Shown here one piece after another: positions 22,905-34,970 of a stretch of DNA of 64,000 bases. Each line of letters opens with the position of its first letter. Within the stretch, counting starts at the first letter, position 1. This DNA is from Undaria pinnatifida (lineage: Eukaryota; Sar; Phaeophyceae; Laminariales; Alariaceae). The DNA is taken from assembly GCA_012845835.1 (NCBI GenBank), contig JABAKD010000021.1, positions 13,518,978 to 13,582,977 on the forward strand. The letters run 5' to 3'. Position numbers and translations under genes: made by a program. Below the pieces are notes generated by a model. That model did not search any database. It worked only from the letters and a program-made list of their open reading frames with translations, and was not told the origin of the DNA.

Positions 22905-23125
22905 ATTCATCGAGCCCCCCGATTAATGGTATCCCTTCGGCAATATCCGAACCCCGCGTCAATACCTCACCCCCCTTTAAAATATCTGGTCCCCCCGTGA
23001 AATATCTGATTCCCCCTTGAAATATCCTATCTCAGGGGGAGGGAACAGATATTTTAGGGGGGGATCAGATATTGAAGCGGGGTTCGGATAGTGTTTAAGG
23101 GATATCATAAACCAGGGGGGCTTAT
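22905..23125. mobile_element. Fold-back element rich in GATATTT and C/G runs, short copy
   Basis: Inverted ends of about 100 bp: a left block with AATATCCGAACCCCGCGTCAA is mirrored by a right block with GAAGCGGGGTTCGGATA. Inserted inside the left Ty3/Gypsy fossil and missing from the matching place in the right arm. Confidence 0.65.
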
Positions 23126-24029
23126 ACATATCAACTATTGTGCATCTCTATCATAGCACGCGTCCAACTTACGTAATCCTGTCTGGCTGACATTTCATGT
23201 CCATCGTGGTGACCACGCTGATCCCTGTGGATGCGACCACGAGTGCTCCGGCCCCGCTGAGAAACAACGTCTAGTGCCAGCTGGGTGTCCGGCCAGAAGA
23301 GTCCTTGGTCCCGGATGAGCTTCATAAAAGCACTTGTGTCCTCGAAATTTGATATATCTACTGCGAATAATACTCGACAACTCTCCAGAAACGTGACTGG
23401 CTGCGACGGTCTTAGCGTAATGGGGCATAGGTACTAGCTGCATATCGTCTCCTTTCGCTAAACATGTTGCCGTCAACATTTGAACGATTTCAAATTCTCG
23501 TCGTATCCAATACTTTACACATAGCTCTCTAAAAGTTGAAGACATGCTGGTGGACTTCATTGGGGCCTGCTGCCGCGGGTACCGCACGGGCTGCTTGTTG
23601 TAACCGTGCAGTGGTGGCGACTGTACTGAGGGTAGCACTTGACTGACACAAGTGTTGTAGAGAGACCAACAGTTAATGACTGGCGATCGACCGAACGCGA
23701 TGATGAGAAACCTTTGCCATGAGACAAACATCTGCCAACACCGCCAACGGCATGCAGGATCGTACTGTGACCCCTTGGTCGCCCGCTTTGGTGCTGTACA
23801 ACGGGATATTTTTGTACGAAATCGCCGCGCAGTAATAGGGCCGGACAGGTCAAGGGTGGGAGAAGGGCTTTGATATTGCTGCGTTACATAGCCCTCATTA
23901 AAACGCAACCAGATATTTTCCAACGTTCAATATTTCGTCAGGAGGTTGATACACTCGAGCAGCAGGCTGCTGCTGGTGCTTTCGTCTACGAATACGGTTG
24001 AAATTTGCAAGGTTATGTTCTGTAGGGTA

Positions 24030-24440
24030 CTAACAAACCGTACTCGGGGTATTCACCCCAGGTATTACCGTGGTCCAAAGATCTCCTACAAGTTCTGTAG
24101 GACATTCATACCCGTACCCAGAACTTCTCGAAGTTCTGTACGACGTCCATACCCGTACCAGAAATTATGGAAGTTCCGTACGCCAGTGCCAAAACTTACT
24201 TGGGGTGCGGGTGTATCACATACGTGACGTGTGTGGGTTCTCTACGCCGGTGCCACAAAACCCAGAACTAATGCGAATTCTGTACCACTTCCGTACAGTA
24301 CCAGGAATTGCTGCAACCTATGTAAGATCCCCATACCCTTACGCGGAACTTCTTTGACTTGTGTAAGACTGTGGCACAATACCAGGGGTACGAGTATACC
24401 TTTGATACAAAATCCGGGGAGTCCACAAGAATTCATTCTG
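24030..24440. repeat. Degenerate 40-41 bp minisatellite, left arm
   Basis: About eight to nine units following TTCTGTACGACNTCCATACC, then CGTACCNGAACTTCTNGAAG. Shared with the mirrored position in the right arm, so it existed before the duplication. Confidence 0.65.
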
Positions 24441-24789
24441 GTTTGACCCCAAAGAGTGTATCATGCACTCAATTATGATGCCACATCTTGTCAGTGAGGC
24501 AATTAGTACACCGAACATCAGCAGTACGTATCATACCTCAAAGAATATGTTACAGTAACTCCTACCTGGTACTACGGTATAGATAGGTCCTGTTCACGTT
24601 TCTTTTTCTTCTAAAGGCAATTATCGCCTGCCCGTATTGCCAAACTACGACCTTTCCCTTACACCGGCACGAGAACGGAGGTGTATTTGGCAAGCATGGC
24701 GCCACACGACAAAGTTTTACCATAGAATCGACAGCGGCTTCGTCCGATCGAATTCCCGAACGCGCTCCGACCTCGTCACGTTTTCTGAC

Positions 24790-25503
24790 TAATGTGCTGC
24801 CGACCCTGGCTTGGTCCCCTTCGTGTTTCCGCGGAACCGGACCTCTATCCTATCTAACTGAAGCTATTAAAAACAGTCCAGCAGGTTGTTGCCATCGTAA
24901 AACGCTACGTCGGCCCGTGGTAAACCGGGGGTTGCACCGCGCCCCCAGTCCCGAGAAATCACCTCGCCCGAACGGTCACTGAAAACCAAATGGAATTGCT
25001 TATACTTAGACACAGTCATAACACCCGACCCCCTTGTCCTCGTAGGGATATGATGTATTCCCCTCAAAGAAACATATCCCACGACATCGGACGGCGTACC
25101 CTACGAGACGTGCCCGTGGTAGCGTGTGCCCGGCTGACTCCTTGCAGCGCGCGTTTTGACGAACGGCGAATGCGTTGGAATCTCAAGCCCGACAGCTACA
25201 ACATCAAAGAATGGAACAGCAGCTAGGCTACGTGCACTTGCCCCGGACTGGTTTCCTTGCAATGCACTACAGCAACCGGGAAATGGACTAGGGAAAGGTC
25301 ATTTATTCCCTCGTCCGCGTTGGACTTAAGGCACTAGCCCCTTCCCACTCGCCTGCGATATTTTGTCAACGATGCGAAACCTGACGCGTGAGTGCGCTCA
25401 AACAATCGCGCAACGAAGTTACGGAGGTTCTGGAGGTCAATATTCCGCGACAAAGCGCGTCCCCCGCTGGGACCAGCACCTTTTCCTGCGAATAAACATA
25501 TAT
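24790..25503 (-). pseudogene. Unrecognised decayed coding stretch (left)
   Basis: The - strand contains MGYVSLRGIHHIPTRTRGSG followed by VMTVSKY and GLPRADVAFYDGNNLLDCF. The mirrored + strand stretch at 31,390-32,040 keeps much of this. It has the same orientation as the Ty3/Gypsy fossil and lies upstream of it, so it may be part of that or another old element. No family recognised; decayed in both arms. Confidence 0.45.
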
Positions 25504-25609
25504 AACCGCTGACTCTGTCCCGGTCGTTGTTTCATACACATGGCCTCGTGTCCATGTAAAATCAGGTATTAGTCGATATGTCTCGGTGCATATATACTAT
25601 ATGGACGAC

Positions 25610-26110
25610 TGGACAGTACCTGATCGGGTATCGGGCTCTTTCATCCCTGATACAATAAATCGGGGGGCGGGCGGTAAATCACCGACTTAAATGTATTATC
25701 TCCTCCTGAAATTTCGGGCGCTTATCACCGTTGATACAGTGTATCGGGGGTGGAGGAGGGGGCTACGTATCACCCACCTGATAGATTTTTTGTTTAGATT
25801 TATCGCCCCCCCCTCCCCCCCCATCGATGTAGAGTATCCCCTCCGCTATATCCAAGCCCCACTTCAACATATCACCCCGCTCGTACATAAAATACAAGGG
25901 GGCTTAATTTCACCCTTGTATGTGGATAATTATCCGGCTGTTTGAGGGGGAGGGGGGGGGGTAAGATATATTTGAGGGTGGGGACATGATATATTTCACC
26001 GGCGACGTGATGAAATTCATGGGGGGATAAAATATTCCAGGGTATTGAGGAGGGGTTCCGATATTATTGCCGAAGTGATCCCATCAATCGGGGGCTGCGA
26101 TAAATCGAAA
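25610..26110. mobile_element. Fold-back element of the same family, longer copy
   Basis: Its right end (26,040-26,110) is the reverse complement of the start of the 22,905 copy (CGGCAATA, CCGAACCCC, TCAATACC). It consists of alternating GATAAATC/ATATTT words and C or G runs. It begins just where the left arm ends. Confidence 0.55.
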
Positions 26111-27499
26111 CACGCAAACAATTGTCTACCGAAGATTGGCGTCTAGGTCACACCGGGTTAGAGAGCTGAGAACTGTCAACAAATGATGGGTAAGAACGAG
26201 ATATGGAGGAGGCTTCGGGTAGACGCATGAGTAGTGACAAAATTGATTTACCCACCAAAAATGTAAGAAACGTCCGACAGTGGGAATAGGGATGTACACT
26301 AAAGCCTCCTTTAGGATAACGAGGGTATTGTCACGAAGAATAGGCAGGCTGACCATGAGCGAAAACATACACATCATCAGGTGCACAAAAAGAGGGGGTG
26401 CGCGGATCACCGGGGGCTGTGTTGCACTCTCATATACATGTGTAGTACATACAAAGAGTTATCCCAAAGTTGTATGTACATGTTCCCAGTCAACCCGAGA
26501 GCACATGGTATATGATCATGGCTCAGTAGACGGCACAACTGAGCATGAAAAGTCTGTCAGGTTCTTACTGTACTACGGTATACTTCATGCAGAAGCGTAG
26601 GAAGCGACATGGGCTGAGGGTAACGGTGCATAACAGTTACGTGTATGTATAGACGTCCCGCTATGCATATATATGCCGGAAAAACAAGTACTACATACTT
26701 GCCATTGGCCACAATTTAGTGGCCACCGTGTAGTACGTTATCAGTTATCGCTGTCCTCAGAGCATACAGGAATGTACACAATAATATGATGCAATACGAG
26801 ACGAGTCCTTCATGTGAACTCCAGGTCGGGTATACGTGAAGCATGAGGACGGGGGATAGACAGCTCGCGGGTATGGAGTTTAGCTACTAATAGCTAAAGA
26901 AGACATGACTGGAGCTTCACAGCAGAATATCTATGCACACCGTGGGTAGTACGTGACATGCATAGGTACGAGAGGGGTGCAATTACGCAACACGTACCTG
27001 GCTAGGTCATGACGATACGGCACATTTCCGTTTCACGGAAACTGTACCGTGTCACATCATCCCGGGATATACATCGTAATTCGAGTAAGTGGCCGACAGG
27101 CAGAAGTCGACAGGAACAAGTAACACGCACACATACATGTACAATATAGGGCAGTCGACACAGGCGTCCATATAATGAAGCACGAAGGTGCTATTATATG
27201 TCCAAAATTATGAGAATACCTGGTGTTTTACGGAGCGTGCGGATCACACCACGTACATGTAAGTGAGCAAATACTTTTGTCTATTCATAAAACATTGAGA
27301 CATTTGAGAAGACGGCACCAAAACACAAATACCTGTAAAGGCGACGATGATCAGCAATTCGGGTGGCCCAATATCGTGAAACGGTGTAGACATGAGTTGG
27401 TGGAAACGAACGATACCACTGATATAAACCTGGTACCCGCAGCCAGGGTATATATGCAGAACGTGCGCGGCCAGTCAACATAAGGGATATTTTATGTAT

Positions 27500-27972
27500 G
27501 TCCCTCCCCGTCTCGCCCCCTTTTGATCAAAACCACGTCCTTAAAAACTCCGCCCTCCCCTCGCCGGTTATTCAAATAACGGGATTCACTTGATAAGCGG
27601 ATGCATTTCCTTCCACAGCTGTCAGATTTCGTGCCCCTCAGACACGGGGTTTATAGTTTGCGCGCACAGACTGACGTACATCACCCTGTTGACCCTCAAA
27701 GCTACACTGTAGTTGCAAGGGGAGTCGCCGGCCTATATCCTTAATGAGGACACAAAACCCGTAGGACGCGCGATCAGAGTATCACACACACCTTGAAAAT
27801 ATGAGTTTCGACAATATCTTCAGTCTCACAGCTAGCTGGAGTGTATACAACCTATATCCTTAACGATGACACCCAACCCGTAATACGCGCGATCGGAGTA
27901 CCGCACACAGCTTGCAAAGAGGAGTTTCGACAAAATCTTCGATCTATCTCACAGCTGGAGTGTATTTTCATT
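27500..27972 (+). mobile_element. C/T-rich element, copy B
   Basis: Partial copy with two end motifs (about 27,830 and 27,955) and repeated CCTATATCCTTAA blocks, hence a short tandem pair. It lies in the spacer. Confidence 0.6.
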
Positions 27973-28439
27973 ATGAAATATATATGTATATATACTGTGT
28001 GTGGAGTTATCTTATCCCCGGTGTGTATATGATATACGGAGAATGGGCTCGACTAGCCAAGGTTGTTCTTAATATGTGTGTGTACAGGTTGTACGGAGTC
28101 ATTGAAGGACGATCTCACAATAGCCGGCGTGAGACGAATCGATTACTGGGGGTCCAAATTGGGGGATCTGGTGAAATTAAGGAAAACACAATTATAAAAA
28201 ATTCAGGGGAATACACACGTCAAGAAATAATGACGATGGAAAAGTCAAGTAACATTGAAGCATTTGACATTAATAATTTTTCGGTTTCGCCGATGCCACG
28301 ACTCTAACGTCGGAATGGGCTACCTGCACAAGCAGCCAAAATAACAGAGTTTTCTGAAAAATGGGAACGGAGCCTAAAATGAGAACGGACGGTCTTTTTT
28401 AGAAAGCAAACCAATTATGTAAAAGGCGTCGCTCCTCCC

Positions 28440-29210
28440 GGATCATGTACGTACGTCGTCGGCCGATGTTAAGAGTAATGACATCAACAGCCAAACACAA
28501 TTACAATGCAGGGCCGGGTAGTAAGTACCTCACGGCAACAGAGCGTGAGGGCGTACTTTTTCAGACAGTTATCACCGCAAGTCCGACCATCGGCACCATG
28601 ACGTGTCGGGATGGGGGGGGGGCGACTATCATTTGGACGATAACGAAACAAGCAGTCTGAAGCGAAAAAAAAAAAACTGGTCAGCCAAGTAAGAGGATAA
28701 TTAACAACAACACAGCATTGTGATAATCGAAACCGGAGGGCTGAATAAATACCTCACCACAGCGGGGGGTGAAGGCGTACTTATCCAGACAGTTACCACG
28801 TCAAGACCGATCAATGGCAGCGCGGTGAGTTGGGGGGGAGCCGACGATTGATAGGACAATAAGCAAACAAAAACAGTCTAACAATGGTAAAATAAAACCA
28901 CGGGTCACGTTCGGAAGGGTCGATCTGAAGAATACTTTTTCAACTATAGACGGTAAAGTGTGAGGGTGGAGAGTTTCAGAGGGTTATTGTGGCAAGTCCA
29001 AGAAGATATAGTCTCAAAAGAGATGGCGGATATCGAGGCGGATTATAACAACGATACCTAACAACAAAGCATACAAAGCATCCGGGATAAGACGTGCTTT
29101 TTGCGTGTTTCCACACATTTTCGGTCTAAAAAAAGCACTTCGCAGCTACGAACAGATGTGTGAGGGCGGCAGAAAGTCATTATAAACAGTCCAAGTATGA
29201 GATGGGGTAA
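28440..29210. repeat. Degenerate tandem repeat, period about 225 bp
   Basis: The block TACCTCACGGCAACAGAGCG...GGCGTACTT...CAGACAGTTATCACC at about 28,523-28,590 recurs at 28,748-28,817, with weaker echoes near 28,930-29,010 and 29,110-29,200. Confidence 0.45.
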
Positions 29211-29784
29211 CACAGATCTTCGCGTAGCAGTCGAAGCGCTATACACACGGGTTGTTGACCTTGCTAGAAAAGAACAGACGGGTCTGGGAGGGAGACGGTA
29301 GAGGAACAGACGACGCGTCCTATCGTCTTGGCTCATTGTATGACACACATCGTACCTGGTTTATGATAGAGGATCCCCCCCCCCCCCCCACCGTTTTGGG
29401 AAATTTCAATTCCCGTCTTCCATGCAAATATCACACAATGTGTATTGGAGAAAAATAAGTAATAACAATCGTCCGGGTATCCGAGGAAATATTCTAGTTT
29501 AACATATAACTTGTACCATTTGTTGATTTACTTCGCAGATAGTTTGCAGATAGTTTTCAACATTCGCGGAGGCAGTACCTCTTTCTCCTGCATTTTATTT
29601 TATTGTTATGTTCAGGCTTCCCAGAAACGTTGCGCACGGATGGGTATGGGAGCACAAACAACCAGACAGACTGCCACAACAACGGTGTCAACACTGTCTG
29701 GGGACAACGGGGACATAAGCCACACCCAGACCAGTACTAAAGGCTATTGTGCCGGAGGAGGCATCAAAAAAGTCGGACGTTTGT

Positions 29785-29955
29785 CAAAACGAATGTGTGA
29801 AAGCTGCTTTGTGTGATACTCGGGTCGCGCGCATTGCTGGGCGTGTGTCCCCATGAAGGATATAGATAGGTCAGCGACCTCCCTTAGAAGTAGCTTGAAT
29901 CAGGGTCAAAAGGGTGACGTTGTTCTACCTGTGCGTGGAAACAATATGGCCAATT
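29785..29955 (-). mobile_element. C/T-rich element, fragment C
   Basis: Reverse-orientation fragment holding the tgtgtgatactcgggtcgcg and gaaggatata blocks of the family. Ends are lost. Confidence 0.5.
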
Positions 29956-30514
29956 TGTTTGAAGGGGTTCAACATATTATGTATGCTATCATCGTGGTGA
30001 AATTTTACACGGATATAGCTATCGATATGACATAGTACAACTACTTTGGCAAATAGTTTTTATATACGATTGATATGCTACTATAATACGGATAATGTAT
30101 GCGCCTGGTATGGGATACGATGGGGAGAGTCTACCCAAGTACGCTGTATGATACTGGTCATTGCCCGAACTAAATATGACAAGATACAAGATGGGCGTGT
30201 ACCAGGTGAGCGACAAGCAATAATTTGCGAATATATACACTGTATACTCATGATGTTATACATTCCCTGTTTCTATTCAAGTGAAGACGTTGTACTAATC
30301 GTAAGGACGAAACTACGTGCTGGTCAGGGTGAAGCACACCGATCCGTGAATGGGAAGGGGGCGATGTCGGTGACACCAGTCAGGATAGAGACAACGTTTC
30401 GCACAGAATAGTGAGGATCGGGCATGTACATGTAGAACAGGAACTGTGCAGTACTGCCTCGCGAACGCCAGGACATTGTTCACAGAACTACTGTGTATGC
30501 CTGATATACAGCGT

Positions 30515-31290
30515 CGACCAAATCCTCAATCTCATAGCTGGAGTGTATTTTGATATTGTATGCGACCTAAACCTCTTGAAAATCCTTCCCGCCTCCCGCA
30601 CCCCCCCCCCAGTTTTTTTTCCTTCGATCTCTCTTGCTTAAACGCCCCACCTAATATCGAAATCCGCCAAAGTAATAAACACTTCCACGCCCTGGATTTC
30701 GCCTCATTATCCTTTTAGAGCCGTTCATGCCGCTGCTGCAATCCCCACCCGCCCCCAACGCTCCCTCATTTCCAACCACCCGCACCATCGCCTTGACCAC
30801 GTAGCAATACGCGTAAAGCACACCCATACATCCTTGCGACCTAAAGCCCTCCCCCCCCGCCCCCCGCCCCCCCGCCCCTCCTCCACAGGGAGGATTGAAA
30901 GTTTCCACGTACAAATTGAGCTGCTTCACCCGTCCCCTGCCCCCCCTCCCCCCCTTCCCGCCCCCCTTTTGACCAAACTCAGGCCCCCGTCTTTAAAACC
31001 TCCGCCCTCCCCTCACCGTTTATTCGACTTACAGGATTCACTTGATAAACTGATAATGCGGTTAGATTTTGTCCCCCTAACAAACAGGTTTTGCAGTTTA
31101 CGCGCACAGACTGCCTAACATCACCCTGTTGACCCTGATAACTACACTGTAGTTGCAAGGGGGGTCGCCGACCTATATCCTCAATGAGGACACACAACCT
31201 TCGTAATACGCGCGATCAGAGTATCACACCCAGCTTGCCAAGTTGAGTTTGCTCACAACGTTCGATCTAACAGCTGGAGTGTGTTGTACT
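30515..31290 (+). mobile_element. C/T-rich element, full copy D at the arm boundary
   Basis: About 760 bp between two direct copies of the CAGCTGGAGTGT end motif (30,530 and 31,268). Long C tracts in the middle. The duplication arm starts right after its last base, so it sits exactly at the inner border of the right arm. Confidence 0.6.
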
Positions 31291-31389
31291 TTCGATAATA
31301 TCCACCGAGACATATCATACCTTATCTCATATTGACACGAGGCCAGGTGTATGAAACGAAGACCGGCACATACGGAGCTGCACTATATG

Positions 31390-32040
31390 TTTATTGGCAG
31401 GAAAAGGTGCTGGAGCCAGCGTGGGACGCGCTTTGTCCCGGAATATTGACCTCCAGAACCTCCGAAACTCCGTTGCGGTATTGCCTGAGCGCACTTGCGT
31501 GTGACGTTTCGTATCGTGGACAATATTTCGCAGGCTAGCGGAAAGGGGCCAGTATCCTAAGTTCGACGCGGATGAAGGAATCAATGAGCTTGCCCTAGTC
31601 GATTTTGCCGGCTGGTGTAGTGCATCTCAAGGCTACCAGGCCGGGACAGGTTCACGTGAACTAGCTGCTGTTCCATTCTTTGACGTAGTAGCTGTCGGGG
31701 TTGAGGTTCCAACGCTTTCGCTGTTCGTCAAACGCGATTTGCAAGAAGTCAGCCGGTCATACTCTACCACAGCCACGTCTCGTAGGGTGCGCCGTCCGAT
31801 GTCGTGGGATATGTTTGTTTCAGAGGAATATATCATATCCCTACGAGGACAAGGGGGTCGGGTGTTATGACTGTGTCGAGGTATGAGCAATTCCGTTTCG
31901 TTTTCAATGCCCGTTCTCACGACGTGTTCGCTCGGCACTGGGAACGCGGTGCACCCAACCCCCGGTTTACCACGGGCGGAGGTAGCGTTTGACGATGGCA
32001 ACAATCTGCTGGAATGTTTAAAAATAACGGCAGGCAGATA
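31390..32040 (+). pseudogene. Unrecognised decayed coding stretch (right)
   Basis: Mirror of 24,790-25,503. Contains MGYVCFRGIYHIPTRTRGSG and VMTVSRYEQFRFVF. Same strand as the right Ty3/Gypsy fossil, separated from it by about 3 kb of later insertions. Not recognised. Confidence 0.45.
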
Positions 32041-32923
32041 GGATAGGGGTTCTGTTCCGCGGACACAATAAGGGCTTAGCCGGGGTCGGCAACATAGTGG
32101 TCATAGCCCGTGACGAGGTCAGCGGAGCGCGTTCGGGACTGCGATCGGACGGAGCCACTGCAACGCTTATATTCGATTTGCTGTCGTTCGCCGCCATGTT
32201 TCGCGAACACACCACTGTCTTCGTACCGGTGTAATGGAAAAAGCCGTTACTTGGCATTACAGCTAGGCTATAAACGCGCTTAGATATATCGTTTTGGAGT
32301 CGGAGGGAAAACCGGTGGAACTCGCATGGCATTTTCTTCGAGTTGGGGGGGTCTCCGCACTCGCAGCAAGCGGGGTGGTGTCGAAGCGACATATCCAGAG
32401 GGAAGGACGATGGGAGTCAGACGCGTACAAGGTAAATACACGCAACAAGGCGGACGACGCAAGTCAGGCGTCAAGCAATTTTGCCAAAGAAGGAATGGAG
32501 TCTCCGAGAGAACCCGGCCAGAATACGGTCTGGGGCAAACCGCAACTATAGCGGACGACACCGGATTTGGAGGGGTTTGAAAGATCCGGGACCACTTGGG
32601 GAACTCGGTCATCCGACACCGTATGGTAGGCTCCAGAGGAGAGGGCCATGGGAGGGAGAAACTCAAGGATTACACGGAGTAATAGCGCTATGAAGATAGA
32701 GTAATAGAGATATATATGTCGATGAAAATTTGCGGATACCATCAGTGCCGTCGATAGCGCAGGATACGCAAACAGAAACTCCCTCGCATTTCACATCGGG
32801 AAAGCAAAACAACAACCCAATTCACGAAATAAAACACTAAAACTGAGGAAAGTTCAAGATTTCGATGATAGATGGTATAGCTGCATCGCCGTCACGGCGT
32901 GTATATTATTCTGAACGACAAAA

Positions 32924-33393
32924 AGCAAAAAATGTTGACAGTACGCAATGAATGCGTGGTTTCCTGACAGAATCCCATATTCGTAACTTTCGACCGACGA
33001 ATCGATTCGAGGTCGACTCGACTCACACCAAAAACGAAAGATTCAGGAGTGTCCTTCGTTACAAACAGAAAAATTTTTGAGTGATATAAACGGAAAATAA
33101 TGAGTGCCTTCAGAATCCAAATCACAAAATAATGAGTGCTTTTAGAATCCAAATCACGCGTGATTCGGATTTTAAAGGCACTCGTTTTTTTCCGTTTATA
33201 ACAAAAGAAACTCTCCTGAATCTGATTTGGTTTCTAAAGGTACTCATCATGTGCCGTTTATAACAAAAGACTCTCTCCTGAATCTTTCTTTTTTGGTGTG
33301 AGTCGAATCGACCCCGAATCGGTTCGTTGGTCGAAACTTTCGAATTTGGGATTCTGTCAGGAACCACGCATTGCGTACTGTCAACATTTTTTT
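32924..33393. mobile_element. Fold-back (hairpin) element, about 470 bp
   Basis: Two arms of about 230 bp in inverted orientation meet at the perfect palindrome AATCACGCGTGATT (33,152-33,165). The outer ends read TGTTGACAGTACGCAATG and its complement. Inner blocks such as CTGACAGAATCCCA and ACTCACACCAAAAA are mirrored. This is the build of a MITE or fold-back transposon without coding capacity. It is absent from the left arm. Confidence 0.8.
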
Positions 33394-33469
33394 TTTTTTT
33401 CGATCAGAACATTACAGATATATCTATACCTTAGTACCAGGTAGATGATACTGTTACATATACTTTTTT

Positions 33470-34440
33470 GATCTCACAGCCGAAGTGTATTTGAATATTA
33501 TTTGTGACCTAAACCTCCTAAAAAATCTCCCCCCCACCCCCCCCCCCTCTTGCTCTCCCTTACTCAAACGCCCCACCAAATATCGAAATCCGCCACATTA
33601 ATAAACACTTCACGCACAGGATATCACCTCATTATCTTTCGAGAGCCATCCATGCCGCTGTGTTCCTTTCCCCCCCCCCCCCTCCCCCCCCCGCCTCGAA
33701 CGCCCCCTTCTTCCCCATCACCCGCAGCTTCGCCTAGACCTAGCACCACACGTATAACAAACCCCTCAGCTAAAGCCCTCCCCCCCCCACCCACCCCCCC
33801 CCCACACCCCCCACACCCCACCCCCGCCCCCACCCCCCCCCCAACCAAACCCAACCCCACCCGCTCGAACACTCCACCCTCTCTTTACTCACTGATTGTA
33901 CGATTTACCCCAGGATATACACGATAAACTGATGTATTATTTCCAAAAATGTCACATTTATCCCCTCGAAATAATGTATAGTTTCCAGGCACATATCGAG
34001 CTGCCCCCCCCCCCCCCCCCCGCCCCAACCCCCCCCCCCCCCCCCCCCCCCCCCCGCCCCCAATAATATACTGGTGCCAAAACCGTCAGATTTATCCCCT
34101 CGAAAGGATTTATAGCTTACATGCACAAATTGCCCCTTTCCCCCCCCCCCGCCCCCCTCCAAACCCGCTCGCTTTTGATCAAAACCAGGCCCCCCCTTTC
34201 CCTTCACAGCTGTCAGATTTTGTCCCCCTCAGAAACGGGTTTTATAGTTTCCGCGCACAGACTGACTAAAATCATCCTGTTGACCCTGATAGCTACACTG
34301 TAGCTGTAAGGGGAGTCGCCGACCTATATCCTTAATGAGGACACACAACTCGTAATGCGCGCGATCGGAGTATCACACACAGCTTGCAAAGATGAGTTTC
34401 GACGAAATCTTCGATCTCACAGCTGGAGTGTATTTTAATT
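33470..34440 (+). mobile_element. C/T-rich element, copy E with expanded C tracts
   Basis: End motifs at about 33,475 and 34,415; the middle (33,660-34,210) is made of very long C runs. Part of the right-arm-only insertion block. Confidence 0.6.
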
Positions 34441-34539
34441 TTTTTAATATACTTCGAACTATGATACGTACTGCTGATGTTCGGTGTTCCCTCTGTTTCA
34501 CTGACAAAATATGACATCACAACTAAGTGCATAATACAC

Positions 34540-34970
34540 TCTTTGGGTGTAAACCTGGATACATTCTTGTGGACTTCCCGGATTTTGTCTCAAAGGTATA
34601 CCCGTACCCCGGGTATTGTGCCACAGACAGTCTTACACAAGTGAAAGAAGTTCGGCGTAAAGGTATGGGGATCATAAATATCTTCCAGCAAATCCCGCTA
34701 CTGTACGGAATTGTTGCAGAATTCCCAGTAGCTCGGGGTCTGGTGGCACGGGCCAAGAAAACTCACATGAGTTATGTAAATTATATACCTGCACCCCTGG
34801 TATTAGTGGTACTGACGTACGGAAATTCCAGAATCCCCTGGTACGGGTATGAATGCCGTACAGAACTTCGAGAAGTTCCGGGTACGGGTACGAATGTCCT
34901 ACAGACTTTACAAAAGTACTTTATAGGTGAAAATACCCCAGGTATGGTTCGTGCGTACCCTACATAACGT
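34540..34970. repeat. Degenerate 40-41 bp minisatellite, right arm
   Basis: Reverse-complement partner of 24,030-24,440, with the same GGTACGGGTA and GAACTTCGAGAAGTTC words. Confidence 0.65.

Larger units (their letters stand above)
19550..23930 (-). mobile_element. Fossil Ty3/Gypsy-like element, left arm
   Basis: Decayed pol sequence on the strand opposite to the LRR gene. Parts seen in order on the - strand: an upstream gag/pol-like stretch (23,920-23,195), reverse transcriptase (22,720-22,260), RNase H (21,740-21,150), and a downstream coding-like stretch (20,250-19,550) where an integrase would be expected but is not recognised. No terminal repeats were found by eye. The element is clearly broken, with many interruptions. 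It is shared with the right arm, so it predates the inverted duplication. A later fold-back insertion sits inside it at 22,905-23,125. Confidence 0.75.
1..25600 (+). repeat. Left arm of a large inverted duplication
   Basis: Matches the reverse complement of 31,292-57,455. Landmarks: positions 1-120 with 57,455-57,330; exon 1 with exon 1; 7,500-7,900 with 49,400-49,000; 16,448-17,373 with 41,848-40,923; 20,000-21,700 with 38,350-36,600; 24,030-24,440 with 34,970-34,550; 24,790-25,596 with 32,040-31,295. Noncoding stretches look about 70-80% alike, so this is an old duplication and not a recent palindrome. It continues beyond position 1. Confidence 0.9.
25600..31290. other. Spacer between the duplication arms
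   Basis: I could find no mirrored match inside this interval. It holds a fold-back element (25,610-26,110), AT-rich unassigned sequence (26,110-27,490), copies of the C/T-rich element (27,500-27,970, 29,785-29,955, 30,515-31,290), unassigned sequence (27,975-28,440), a degenerate tandem repeat (28,440-29,210) and unassigned sequence (29,210-29,780 and 29,960-30,510). No convincing gene was seen. Confidence 0.6.
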
